This document shows positions 55,942 through 64,000 of a stretch of DNA of 64,000 nucleotides, one piece after another. Both the position numbers and the translations under genes were made by a program. Below the pieces are notes generated by a model that did no database searches, was not told the DNA's origin, and saw only the letters and a list, made by a program, of their open reading frames with translations. The stretch's first letter is position 1. Every line of letters begins with the position of its first letter. Origin of the DNA: Paraburkholderia bonniea (lineage in GTDB: Bacteria > Pseudomonadota > Gammaproteobacteria > Burkholderiales > Burkholderiaceae). The stretch is taken from the NCBI RefSeq assembly GCF_009455625.1, contig NZ_QPEQ01000001.1:2294001-2358000 (forward strand). The letters run 5' to 3'.

Positions 55942-56655
55942 TCAGCGTTGGCGGCCCGCATTAGCCTGTTGCCATACAACGTACTGATTACCCGCTACGT
56001 CACAGCGCTGGCGCACACCCGCCTGCATGACGACACTCCCGATCGAGTACTGGCTGCCACCGTATTCACACAGCGGCGCATGAGTAACGACAGCAGCAAG
56101 CGCCATAGCTCTAGACTGCCCTATAGCGATATACGTGCTTGTGGTAGCTACCGCTATAGCGCCACCTACGACAACAACGATGCGCCAGGATATTTTTCTG
56201 GCAAGCATTGCGCTTTGAACAGGCAGCGCCTGAGCAAACGCCGGCTCGCGCAGTTGCTTCGTATTGGATCGCGCCAACCTGGCATTGTTATTCGGGCAAG
56301 ATTCAGGACGGACTCGCGCTGCAAAGACCGGATCGCTGATCCGTTGCGGTGCCTCACCGGTACGCAACCAGTTATCAAGATAAAAAATAATGTGGGTGTA
56401 TTTTCCGCGAGGCAGCGTATCCATGCTCGGGAAACCAAATTCGTTCATCAACCGCCGATAAACCATCAGCTTGTCGGTATAGGTCTTTGCTTCGATTTTG
56501 AACACTAGCCTGGCGATTGCAGCACGCTGCCGCTCGGTGACATATCGAGCCTTCGCTCCATCATGAATATGCACGCTCACTGTAGATTGAATGCTGTTTG
56601 ACCACACATTCCGACCGGCCACCTGCCCGATGTCCCCTGAGAATTTTTGATTCAT
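55942..56655 (-). CDS. Membrane-anchored ORF6C-like protein, relic copy
   Basis: 237 residues from ATG 56655; the frame is open to 56775, and ATG 56667 is possible. Same architecture as the 29340-30059 protein: QKFSGDIGQVAGRNV, VTERQRAAIARLVFKIEAKT, a transmembrane helix (WRIVVVVGGAIAVATTSTYIA) and a C-terminal LCEYGGSQYSIGS...QRC domain. Intact with strong similarity. Confidence 0.7.
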   Translation of the reverse strand: MNQKFSGDIGQVAGRNVWSNSIQSTVSVHIHDGAKARYVTERQRAAIARLVFKIEAKTYTDKLMVYRRLMNEFGFPSMDTLPRGKYTHIIFYLDNWLRTGEAPQRISDPVFAARVRPESCPNNNARLARSNTKQLREPAFAQALPVQSAMLARKISWRIVVVVGGAIAVATTSTYIAIGQSRAMALAAVVTHAPLCEYGGSQYSIGSVVMQAGVRQRCDVAGNQYVVWQQANAGRQR

Positions 56656-56819
56656 TTCCTTACTCATCTCCTTCACGACCGGCCCGATCGTGGCTTGGGT
56701 TTCTGCGCAGGCTAGATGGCTCTCACTCTTTTGCGCAGTGCAAGGCGAAGGAAAAAAGTATATCTCTGCGACCATCTTAAAAATGTGATGCGGGACGTTT
56801 GAGGCTGGGTATTAGGCCG

Positions 56820-56837
56820 TTCGTATATAGGTAAACG
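56820..56837 (+). repeat. 18-bp direct repeat, copy 1
   Basis: TTCGTATATAGGTAAACG; matches 57430-57447 with one mismatch. Lies downstream of the relic repressor gene. The active prophage has a related sequence at about 29160. Confidence 0.6.
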
Positions 56838-56984
56838 AAGCTACTGCACCGCATATGACTCAATGCCTTGGGTCAGCGTGCTATATCCGCACTTGGCTCA
56901 TTGATTGGGCTGCGCGCTGCTGCTGGCAACGTTCTCTTCTTTTTCTCTTACGGCCAGTGAGATCATTTTGCGCATTCCTCGCGC

Positions 56985-57416
56985 TCAGGATTCCCGCTTC
57001 TTCCCGGTGCGCTTTGTTGCAGCCATGTTGATTGAAAATGGCGCGGTGACGTCACCGCTTACCTGCTGGCCAATGTTCGCACCGCTAAAGTCTTGATGGT
57101 ATTTGCCGGGTGCGGAGCCTGCAGCAAGCGCAGCAAACACCGCAACACGCACCACGTCCGGCGCCTCCCTGTATCGGTTAATGAGGTCGGCTTCATGCGG
57201 CGACAACGCTGAGGTATCCCGACGGCCCGTCAATACATAAAGTACGTCCACCCCGTGCCCAGCAATTGCTTTCAGATAAGACGAATCTGGTTGTCGTGAA
57301 CCATTTTCGTATCGAAGCTGAGTTTCTTTTGTGATTCCTCCTAAAGCAGCAAAGGTTGTCTGATTCATCTTGAGACGTTTTCGCTCTTCTTTCAGACGCT
57401 GGAAAAAATCAATCAA
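56985..57416 (-). CDS. Prophage repressor (XRE HTH), relic copy
   Basis: 143 residues, ATG 57416. HTH RLKEERKRLKMNQTTFAALGG...YENGSRQPD; tail FSGANIGQQVSGDVTAPFS and the basic end RTGKKRES. The tail is nearly identical to that of the active prophage repressor while the HTH differs, so it should recognise a different operator. Intact reading frame. Confidence 0.85.
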   Translation of the reverse strand: MIDFFQRLKEERKRLKMNQTTFAALGGITKETQLRYENGSRQPDSSYLKAIAGHGVDVLYVLTGRRDTSALSPHEADLINRYREAPDVVRVAVFAALAAGSAPGKYHQDFSGANIGQQVSGDVTAPFSINMAATKRTGKKRES

Positions 57417-57429
57417 TTGGCCACCAATA

Positions 57430-57447
57430 TTCGTATACAGGTAAACG
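57430..57447 (+). promoter_or_regulatory. 18-bp direct repeat, copy 2 (operator candidate)
   Basis: TTCGTATACAGGTAAACG, 14 bp before the relic repressor start. One mismatch to copy 1. Position suggests an autoregulatory site. Confidence 0.5.
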
Positions 57448-57500
57448 TTTGTTCACTATTACGAGTGCTGTGTAAAGTTACCAGCAGCGAGTATATCGAC

Positions 57501-57788
57501 ATGACTCCGAAGAAATATCCCGTCACGCGCACATCACGCGGCACGTTGTCTGGCAAGCCGATTTGCATGTTCCTAATACCAGACGAAAAAAACACATTAA
57601 GCCATCTCCTCTCCGATAAAAATCGCTCGATATTTAATCGCAGAGGGAAAATCGCACAGATTTCCGCTTGCAATACCGTTCAGCAATGGTCTTCCGCCAG
57701 AATCAATACGCATCACCCAATACTGGAATTTTCCCGACTGAAGGCAAGCGCAATTAAAGCCTTTCATACCCGGCCTCCTCCTGCCTGA
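57501..57788 (+). pseudogene. RHH regulator remnant
   Basis: MTPKKYPVTRTSRGTLSGKP aligns with the prophage RHH protein for 43 residues to NRS, then the frame diverges into unrelated sequence (IFNRRGKIAQIS...). A deletion or frameshift has replaced the C-terminal helix. The CII-like gene is missing from the region that follows. Confidence 0.65.
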
Positions 57789-57933
57789 TCTGGTTATCGG
57801 AAGCGCAGTGCTGCTCAATGTAATCGAAGTTCAATAACTCCTCCTGGTTTTTACATGACATTGAATCTGCATAGGCATACCGGCAGATTAATCACTATCG
57901 CCATGAATAACGAAAATTTTCCCCGAGGCTTTC

Positions 57934-58173
57934 ATGAATAAATTCTCTCCGCTTTCCGTTGAAACAAAATTAATCAAAGTCATTCACGTGCGCGTGGCGA
58001 CTGGTTCGGGTGATGAAGGTGATCCGCCACGTATGGTTAATTTCTACTACTGCCCAGACGGTCAGTTGCTCGCCTGCTACGACCCCCTTCTTGGTCAGCC
58101 GGATTCCGCTGCGCAGTCTAGCCTGCAACGCACTTCTGCCATGTACATGCCGGGATATCCGGACTATGGATGA
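57934..58173 (+). CDS. Conserved small phage protein, relic copy
   Basis: 79 residues, MNKFSPLSVETKLIKVIHVRV... close to the 27355-27612 product through GQPDSA-QSSLQR; the last few residues differ through a frame change. May still be expressed. Confidence 0.6.
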   Translation: MNKFSPLSVETKLIKVIHVRVATGSGDEGDPPRMVNFYYCPDGQLLACYDPLLGQPDSAAQSSLQRTSAMYMPGYPDYG

Positions 58174-58190
58174 GAGGGCGCTCGGCTGAG

Positions 58191-58388
58191 ATGTCGTTTG
58201 AAACTTGCATTTCGTCCGGGGCACATACCGTGAGAAAACAAGCCCGAAATGCAGCCATACGTATGTAGTCGATATAGCGTTCGCGCGAACCGTTATCGCC
58301 CTCTGCTATGCCGAACCTGCCAGTTGAATTTATTGCTCTCACCACACGCGCGTGAACGCTTGCGCAGCAACCTGAATTGCCTGTCTAA
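58191..58388 (+). pseudogene. Ogr-like gene remnant
   Basis: DNA aligns with the ogr coding region (GCCATACGTATGT, then ATGCCGAACCTGCC and CGCGTGAACGCTTGCGCAGCA), but a TAG interrupts the frame in the middle and the first zinc-finger half is scrambled. No longer functional. Confidence 0.75.
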
Positions 58389-58480
58389 CGTTTTTTTAAC
58401 GAATCCCCTGTTTGATTTCAAATCACGCCTGTCTGGTGTGTGGTGATTTTTTTGCCTGACAAAAGGAAAAGGAGACACCT

Positions 58481-58804
58481 ATGGAAAGCATTTGTTCAAA
58501 CGCAATTCTGCTATTCGAAAACATCGAATTCGATGTGACTGACAGGCATAGCGTGCCGCGGCTAAAGGCACCTTCGATTGAGGCGGTCTTGAGTGATGAA
58601 AAACGCAGCGCTATCAACCTGCCTAACAAGCGCCGTGCCAACGAACTTACCGAATTAATGACTCGGCTGGTCGAGCCCAAAACATCCGGTGACTGCCAGC
58701 AGATCCGGATTTTCAGCCCACGTGACGTCTATCTACCCGGCATGCCGGCCTGCAATCTTGAGATGTTGATGCCAAATCTCAAACAACAAACGCTAGCCGA
58801 CTGA
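58481..58804 (+). pseudogene. Bro-N gene with internal deletion
   Basis: 107 codons in frame. Start MESICSNAILLFENIEFDV and end PNLKQQTLAD match the prophage Bro-N protein, but about 75 residues between IFSPR...LPGM and MPACNLE are missing; the DNA-binding region is mutated too (PRLKAPSIEAVL). Probably inactive. Confidence 0.75.
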
Positions 58805-58817
58805 CAGGAAGATCGAC

Positions 58818-59108
58818 ATGATCCGCGCGATTACCCCGCTTTTTCCTCTCGACAAGCTCGCCTCGTTCTCTGTTGAAGATCGCCGTACTTATCTGCGCCG
58901 CTTGTGGAATGCCGATATCGACCCGATGCTGTTCCGCGATATCGCACGTCGTCTCGGCTATGTCGTGCGCTGTCATTGGGATTGCCGGCATGACATGCCG
59001 ACGCTTTCGCCCATCAGCGGTTGCGCCGTCACGGGTGAGGTTCACGACGTTCATGCCATCACCCCGCAAACGGGTAGCAGAAGAATCTCTGCGTTTAAAA
59101 ACCGGTAA
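58818..59108 (+). CDS. Conserved small phage protein, relic copy
   Basis: 96 residues; the first 62 match the 26203-26418 product (YLRRLWNADIDPMLFRDIARRLGY, CHWDCRHDMPTLSP), after which a frame change gives a new tail SGCAVTGEVHDVHAITP. Right end of the relic; host DNA resumes by 59150. Confidence 0.55.
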   Translation: MIRAITPLFPLDKLASFSVEDRRTYLRRLWNADIDPMLFRDIARRLGYVVRCHWDCRHDMPTLSPISGCAVTGEVHDVHAITPQTGSRRISAFKNR

Positions 59109-59150
59109 CGGTAATGCGGCGAGACTGTGCTCTGCGATAAACCATGCAGT

Positions 59151-60032
59151 TCAGTCATGCCGTAACGAAGCGAGCGCGGCATCCAGCGCCATCACCGCCG
59201 CCCGGTCACCTTCGGTCATCAGGGTGACCCGAAACACCCTTTGCCGGTTGTGGCCCGCTGCCGCAGGCGAATCCCATAACAACTCGACCTTGGTCCAGCG
59301 CGACAGGTTTGCCGCATCCCGCAGCGCCGGCGCAGCAGCAATGTGCCGCGGCACCTCACTTGCCTCACTTGCTGCGGGCAACTCACCTATGGCCACCCCA
59401 GCCAGCGGCCTTCCTACAGGCCCTCGCCCCGCCCAGCGCACCGATAGTTCGCGCGCATCGTACTGACCGAGCTTGCGGTTTTCAGCCCAGACACTCGCCG
59501 TGCGCGTCGCAACATCAAGCGCCACCGCATAACGTCCGAGCGCAAAACGCCGTGCAGCAAAATTGCTGCGCCACAGTGGCCGTGGCCGGCAAATCCAGAT
59601 CACGGCGGCATACAGCATGGGAGCCGCAATCAGCCAGCCGTTGGTCTCAGCAACGGCGATCCATGCCTGGCTCAAACCAACCGTCGAGACAAAAACGCCA
59701 ATCGACCAGACGGCGAACAAAAATCCAGGTAAAGCCAGCAGCCGTAACGCCTGCCGTAGCCATTGCGGCAGCGGATGAAATGGGCGCTCGGCACGAGCGC
59801 GCGCGCCTGGCAAAAAAATCAGCAAAAACAGAAAAACCAGGCTGATATAGACCCACGGTGACGCCTGCATGATTGAAAACGCGTCCAGCACCGAAAATAT
59901 CGAAATGAGCATGCCCATTTGCCACATCGAAAGCAGCCAGCGCACCAGAATCACGAGCCCGATGGCGCGCAGCACGAAAATCGTCCCGGCACCGGGCACC
60001 GTATTCGCACGCGTTTCTGTCGTTCTCGTCAA
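59151..60032 (-). CDS. Host hypothetical membrane protein
   Basis: 293 residues. Four hydrophobic helices (about 17-35, 37-52, 56-76, 95-118) and one more at 130-150, then a cytoplasmic domain with a beta-rich run (RFALGRYAVALDVATRTASVW). No family recognised. Host base composition; the relic lies right downstream. Confidence 0.6.
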   Translation of the reverse strand: MTRTTETRANTVPGAGTIFVLRAIGLVILVRWLLSMWQMGMLISIFSVLDAFSIMQASPWVYISLVFLFLLIFLPGARARAERPFHPLPQWLRQALRLLALPGFLFAVWSIGVFVSTVGLSQAWIAVAETNGWLIAAPMLYAAVIWICRPRPLWRSNFAARRFALGRYAVALDVATRTASVWAENRKLGQYDARELSVRWAGRGPVGRPLAGVAIGELPAASEASEVPRHIAAAPALRDAANLSRWTKVELLWDSPAAAGHNRQRVFRVTLMTEGDRAAVMALDAALASLRHD

Positions 60033-60186
60033 AGCATTCTCCTGTCATCACTCGTCATCAAACGCACGACCGCGAAATTTACAGCCCGGCCATTATAGGG
60101 ACAATGGCAGCGCATCTCACCGGCCAGCCCGCGAAACGCCTCCTGCCGCTCCCGGCCACCTCCTGCACTTTCAGCTGCGCAAATAA

Positions 60187-60223
60187 AAACAGCGTCTGAT
60201 GGGTTTCCCCTCAGACGCTGTTT
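60187..60223 (-). terminator. Rho-independent terminator of glycosyltransferase
   Basis: AAACAGCGTCTGA / TCAGACGCTGTTT perfect 13-bp stem; on the minus strand the T run TTTTTATTT follows. 41 bp past the gene's stop. Confidence 0.9.
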
Positions 60224-60264
60224 CAGCAGATCATCGACCGGCCGGGGCAAGCCCGGTCAGCGTG

Positions 60265-61329
60265 TTAGCTAGCGTTGACTTCGCGCAGCACAGTCCGGCG
60301 CTTTTGACGCAACAGCTCTTCGTATGAAGCGACGTAGTTTTGCGCCATTACTTTCGATGAAAAACGATCTTCAAATGCCTGACGCACTCGGGCGCGCGGC
60401 AATGACGACAAGCGTTTAACAGCGGCTACCGCGCTGATTTCGTCTTCGACGACAAAACCCGACACTCCGTTTTCGATCACTTCTGGCACCGAGCCGCGTT
60501 TGAAGGCGATCACCGGCGTACCGCACGCCATCGCTTCGATCATCACCAGGCCAAACGGCTCTGGCCAGTCAATCGGAAACAGCAATGCATGCGCTCCACC
60601 CAAAAATTCAGCTTTGTCGGCTTCACCGATTTCGCCAATGTATTCAACGTGCGGCAGCGACATCAACGGCTTGATGACTTCGTCGTAGTACGCACGGTCA
60701 GCCTTGTCGAGCTTGGCTGCAATCTTGATTGGCATGCCCGCTTGCTGGGCAATGCGGATCGCTGTGTCCAGACGTTTTTCCGGCGAAATGCGGCCGAGGA
60801 ACGCCAGATAGCCTGGTTTGACATCGGTACGCGGGGTCAGCAGGTTTTCTGGCAGCCCGTGATACACGGTGGAGAGCCAGTTGGCTTGCGGCAATGGGAT
60901 GCGCTGGTTGTCCGAGATCGACACCACCGGTACGTCGTTAAAGGTGCTGAAAACAGGTTGCAGCTCTGGCAGGTCAAGGCGGCCATGCAGAGTTGTCAGG
61001 AATGGCACCGGCTGGCGTGTAAAAAGCGAGAACGGGTAGTAGTCGATGTGGAAATGCAGCACGTCGAATTCGTCGGCGCGGCGGCGCACTTCCTCGAGCA
61101 GCAGCATATGGGGTGCCATCGTGTCCCGAATCGTCGGGTCAAGACGCAGGGCTTGGGGCCAAAACGCTTCGAGTTTTGCCGAGGTCTGTGAATCGCCGCT
61201 AGCAAAGAGCGTCACGTCATGTCCTTGTTCGACCAGTGCTTCGGTCAGGTAAGACACCACCCGTTCTGTGCCGCCATACAGCTTGGGAGGAACCGCCTCG
61301 TGTAACGGAGCGATTTGAGCGATTCGCAT
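60265..61329 (-). CDS. Family 4 glycosyltransferase
   Basis: 354 residues from ATG 61329 with AGGAG 7 nt upstream; the longer frame is not conserved. GT-B fold: MRIAQIAPLHEAVPPKLYGGTERVV, the middle LGRISPEKRLDTAI, and the EX7E motif PEPFGLVMIEAMACGTPVIAF. Transfers a sugar from a nucleotide donor; substrate unknown (cell-envelope polysaccharide is likely). Single transcript ending at the 60187 terminator. Confidence 0.93.
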   Translation of the reverse strand: MRIAQIAPLHEAVPPKLYGGTERVVSYLTEALVEQGHDVTLFASGDSQTSAKLEAFWPQALRLDPTIRDTMAPHMLLLEEVRRRADEFDVLHFHIDYYPFSLFTRQPVPFLTTLHGRLDLPELQPVFSTFNDVPVVSISDNQRIPLPQANWLSTVYHGLPENLLTPRTDVKPGYLAFLGRISPEKRLDTAIRIAQQAGMPIKIAAKLDKADRAYYDEVIKPLMSLPHVEYIGEIGEADKAEFLGGAHALLFPIDWPEPFGLVMIEAMACGTPVIAFKRGSVPEVIENGVSGFVVEDEISAVAAVKRLSSLPRARVRQAFEDRFSSKVMAQNYVASYEELLRQKRRTVLREVNAS

Positions 61330-62036
61330 AATAAAAACTCCTCGTAAAAAATCAGGCAAAAAATGCTGCGGTATATCAGGGGCTAGCCGCAGGCTCATCA
61401 GGATGAATGGGCCAACCAGTCCGGATGCCCCCTCATGTCTAAAAATCAATTCGTCGCTTAAAGTGCCTGGCCACAGTGCCCAGGCAAGCTATCTCACAGA
61501 AATCATGCTCCGTGCCTAACGCACCGGAAGAACATTCGTTGACACGGCGGGCAAGTCTTTACAACAAATTCAAAGCGACTGGGGAGCGATTATCCGTGTC
61601 ACATGGCGCATGCGAGGCAGCTATTTCAAAGTCTTTACCTTGTTACAAAGTTGACACACTTTACAAACCTTTGTTTTAAATAAGAGTTTTACATTGCCTA
61701 GCACCCGCCCCGCCATTTCCGGACAAGCCGAATGCAATCTGTAATTCTATCTCGAAAAAACCACAGTCTGGGATAAGCTACGGCATACGCGGTGCTGCGG
61801 TGCGCGGGGACGTCCGCCATCCATCGCCGATTCACCAGGCACCAGCCTGCAGATCATTGCGCTCAGGCTGCTACATATTGGCTTCGGCATGTTTACAATG
61901 CGAAGCACTCTGCCAGGGGGCCCAGCTTTCATTGCCCGTAGCACCTCTATGGCTCCTGACATAAACCCCACTCCTTCAGCTCCTCGCCCAATTGGAACCT
62001 CTCACCATCGCCCAGCGGAACGCAGAAAATGTCCGG
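61330..62036. other. Long intergenic region
   Basis: About 700 bp between divergent glycosyltransferase and ABC exporter genes, with no supportable gene. AT-rich around 61620-61690. A possible plus-strand promoter TTGACA (61651-61656), 17 bp, TTTTAA (61674-61679) is more than 350 bp from the exporter start, implying a long leader or another promoter closer. Confidence 0.4.
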
Positions 62037-63830
62037 ATGGCCAGCTATGCGCACCGGCCACTGGCGTTTCTCTTTCGCTATATCCGGCGCCATCCGCTCG
62101 CCCACACCACCGTGCTGTGCAGTGTGCTGGCCGCAGTCGGCTGCGCGCTTGCTTCGCAATATGCAATCAAGCACCTGATCGACGTGCTCGGCACTGGCCG
62201 CCATCATCCTGGGCCGCTCTGGAGCGCGTTCGCTATCCTGGTCGGTCTGATCGCCGCCGATAACCTGTTGTGGCGCGTCGGCGGCTGGGTGGCCGCGCAT
62301 ACCTTCGTCACCGTCACCGGCGACTTGCGCCGCGACTTGTTCCAGTATCTGAGCGGCCACTCTCCGACCTATTACGCAGAGCGGCAACCTGGCATGCTCG
62401 CCAGCCGCATCACCGCCACGTCAAATGCGGTCTACACCGCCGAGAACACCGTTGCATGGAACGTGCTGCCACCCTGTATCGCGGTGCTAGGGGCCATCGT
62501 GATGATCGTCACGGTGAATCCGCTGATGGCCGCGGGCTTGCTGGCCTGCTCGGCGATTCTCGCCCTCGTGCTGTACCGCCTGGCCGGGCGCGGCTCGGAG
62601 CGGCATCATCAGTTCGCCACCCGGGCCGCATCGGTGGATGGTGAACTGGTTGATGTCATCAGCAACATGGGGCTGGTGCGGGCGTTTGGCATGACCCGGC
62701 GGGAACACGCCCGCTTCGGTGCCACGGTCAAGGCAGAAATGGACGCGCGCCAACAAAGCCTGCTTTACCTCGAAAAGCTGCGCCTGCTGCACGCTGTCAT
62801 CACCGCGTTACTGTCGGCGGGCCTGCTGGGCTGGGCGCTGTGGCTCTGGGATCAGGGCAAAGCCACGTCCGGCGATATCGTGCTGGTCAGCTCGCTGGGC
62901 TTCACCATCTTGCACGGCACACGGGATCTGGCCGTTGCTCTTGTCGACGTAACCCAGCACATAGCGCGACTGGCTGAAGCCGTCAAAACCTTGCTGGAGC
63001 CGCACGGCATGCCTGACCGGCCCAATGCTGTTGAGCTGATACCGCAGGGCGGTCAGGTTGAGTTCGACAAAGTGACGTTTGCCTACCCCCGCCGCAAACC
63101 AATCCTCGACCACTTTGACCTGCGTATCGAAGCTGGCCAGCGCGTCGGGCTGATCGGCAAATCGGGCGCGGGCAAATCTACGGTGCTGGCGCTGCTGCAG
63201 CGTTTCTATGAAACCCAGGGTGGCCAGATCAAGATTGATGGGCAAGATATTGCGGGCACCACACAGGAAAGCCTGCGTCACGCCATCGCGCTTGTGCCGC
63301 AGGACATTTCGCTGTTTCACCGCTCGGTGTACGAGAACATCGCCTATGGGCGGCCTGACGCCACCCGTGACGAAGTGCTCGCCGCCGCCCGCGAAGCACG
63401 CTGCTCAGATTTCATCGAGAACATGCCCGATGGCTATGACACGATCGTGGGCGACCGTGGCGTGAAACTCTCGGGCGGGCAGCGGCAACGGATCGCCATC
63501 GCCCGTGCGATTCTGAAAAACGCTCCGATTCTGCTGCTTGACGAAGCAACCTCAGCACTCGATAGCGCCTCGGAAGAAGCCATCCAGCACGCGCTTGACC
63601 GCCTGATGGTCGGCCGCACGGTGATTGCGATTGCCCACCGGCTATCGACGCTGCATCACTTCGACCGCATCATCGTGATGAGCAACGGCAAGGTGATCGA
63701 CGATGGCAGCCCGGAAATCTTGCGCAACCGCCCTGGGCTCTACAACGAATTGCTCTCGAAGCAGCACGGCAAAACCACTACGCTGCATCTCGGTGGCAAA
63801 AAGCACGATGAACAGCAGCCGGTTGCCTGA
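62037..63830 (+). CDS. MsbA-like ABC exporter
   Basis: 597 residues from ATG 62037 (frame open with TTG 61992). Six transmembrane helices in about residues 10-320 (FRYIRRHPLAHTTVLCSV..., LLWRVGGWVAAHTF), then an ATPase: Walker A GKSGAGKST, Q-loop VPQDISLF, signature LSGGQRQRIAIA, Walker B ILLLDEATSAL, H-loop AHRLS. Half-transporter, probably a homodimer; lipid A/MsbA-type or multidrug export. Confidence 0.92.
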   Translation: MASYAHRPLAFLFRYIRRHPLAHTTVLCSVLAAVGCALASQYAIKHLIDVLGTGRHHPGPLWSAFAILVGLIAADNLLWRVGGWVAAHTFVTVTGDLRRDLFQYLSGHSPTYYAERQPGMLASRITATSNAVYTAENTVAWNVLPPCIAVLGAIVMIVTVNPLMAAGLLACSAILALVLYRLAGRGSERHHQFATRAASVDGELVDVISNMGLVRAFGMTRREHARFGATVKAEMDARQQSLLYLEKLRLLHAVITALLSAGLLGWALWLWDQGKATSGDIVLVSSLGFTILHGTRDLAVALVDVTQHIARLAEAVKTLLEPHGMPDRPNAVELIPQGGQVEFDKVTFAYPRRKPILDHFDLRIEAGQRVGLIGKSGAGKSTVLALLQRFYETQGGQIKIDGQDIAGTTQESLRHAIALVPQDISLFHRSVYENIAYGRPDATRDEVLAAAREARCSDFIENMPDGYDTIVGDRGVKLSGGQRQRIAIARAILKNAPILLLDEATSALDSASEEAIQHALDRLMVGRTVIAIAHRLSTLHHFDRIIVMSNGKVIDDGSPEILRNRPGLYNELLSKQHGKTTTLHLGGKKHDEQQPVA

Positions 63831-63904
63831 TATCGGGCAAATATCAGGCAACGCTCAGACGAGTGGCTTTAAACATTAATTAAGCGTTATTTAATGCATT
63901 AAAC

Positions 63905-63949
63905 CAATCAACCGCCCCCCAGAACGCTGAGGTGCGGTTGATTGCTTTT
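63905..63949 (+). terminator. Rho-independent terminator of ABC exporter
   Basis: CAATCAACCGC (63905-63915) / GCGGTTGATTG (63934-63944) and a short T run, 75 bp past the stop. The last 50 bp of the window hold nothing I recognise. Confidence 0.8.
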
Positions 63950-64000
63950 GCTGCGAAGGGTTCAGGCGCAGGGTTCGGGCAAATTGCCATGCCGAACTCA

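Larger units (their letters stand above)
55942..59108. mobile_element. Inverted, decayed relic of a related prophage early arm
   Basis: Homologues of seven prophage genes (29340, 28552, 28468, 27612, ogr, Bro-N, 26203) occur here in the same order but reversed orientation, at about 3.2 kb. The membrane protein and repressor homologues are intact; RHH, ogr and Bro-N are damaged; the intergenic regions also align. A second lysogen, deleted down to its immunity region, is the simplest reading. Confidence 0.85.

Noticed and set aside
57597..57767. 56-codon minus ORF (MKGFNCACLQSGKFQYWV...)
   Set aside because: Looks somewhat protein-like, but overlaps the broken RHH gene in a scrambled part of the relic; no homologue in the active prophage.
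58873..59466. 197-codon plus ORF running from relic into host gene
   Set aside because: Second half is antisense to the host membrane gene; first half is a shifted frame of the small phage gene.

Overview
The window is chromosomal DNA of a beta-proteobacterium of the Burkholderiaceae (Burkholderia sensu lato or a close relative). The basis is the sequence character of FtsH, CarB, GreA, RlmE and MltD, and two host gene orders I recognise from that family: carA-carB-greA-DUF4149-yhbY-rlmE-ftsH-folP-glmM, and mltD-gloB-methyltransferase-rnhA-dnaQ. No database search was possible, so species is not assigned and all family names rest on motif reading.

Layout. (1) 1-1980: an AT-rich, decayed locus (frameshifted and stop-interrupted reading frames, one leucine-rich-repeat-like stretch) followed by a scrap of an IS30-type transposase, where related genomes usually carry the pst phosphate operon. 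(2) 1981-20073: host housekeeping block: cell-wall precursor and folate synthesis (glmM, folP), membrane protease (ftsH), ribosome maturation (rlmE, yhbY), transcript cleavage (greA), carbamoyl phosphate synthesis (carAB), an MFS transporter, a lytic transglycosylase (mltD), glyoxalase II, a methyltransferase, RNase HI and DNA polymerase III epsilon. (3) 20197-20271: tRNA-Val(CAC), the attachment site. (4) 20227-55596: a P2-like prophage of about 35.4 kb bounded by a perfect 45-bp repeat of the tRNA 3' part. It has an integrase, a coupled primase operon, an immunity region with divergent repressor and RHH/CII-like genes, accessory genes, and what looks like a full P2 morphogenesis set: D U T E/E' FII FI G H I J W V, then S R, Rz/Rz1, lysozyme, two small membrane proteins, X L M N O, and divergent P Q. 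gpE carries a P2-type slippery heptamer and an open -1 frame. (5) 54116-55551: a third, degenerate tRNA-Val-like att copy and a HigBA-type toxin-antitoxin pair just inside attR. (6) 55942-59108: an inverted, decaying copy of the prophage immunity/early arm; its repressor and membrane-anchored ORF6C-like gene are intact while neighbouring ogr, Bro-N and RHH copies are broken. (7) 59151-64000: host membrane protein, glycosyltransferase and MsbA-like ABC exporter.

How it fits together. The prophage early operon runs leftwards from a near-consensus promoter whose 17-bp spacer is almost entirely an 18-bp palindrome, presumably the repressor operator. Cox/CII-like regulators, Ogr and replication genes follow. 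Ogr is expected to switch on the late operons. Accessory genes sit at typical moron positions: a WYL-like/BRCT gene pair and a membrane protein between the immunity region and gene D, BrnTA between V and S, and a membrane/coiled-coil protein after the portal gene.

The most interesting observation is that the phage repressor and the neighbouring membrane protein share a short glycine/glutamine motif (F-x-G-x-I-G-Q...G, with one or two residues between G and I). Both copies are conserved in the active and the decayed prophage, which suggests a repressor-membrane signalling or immunity pair.
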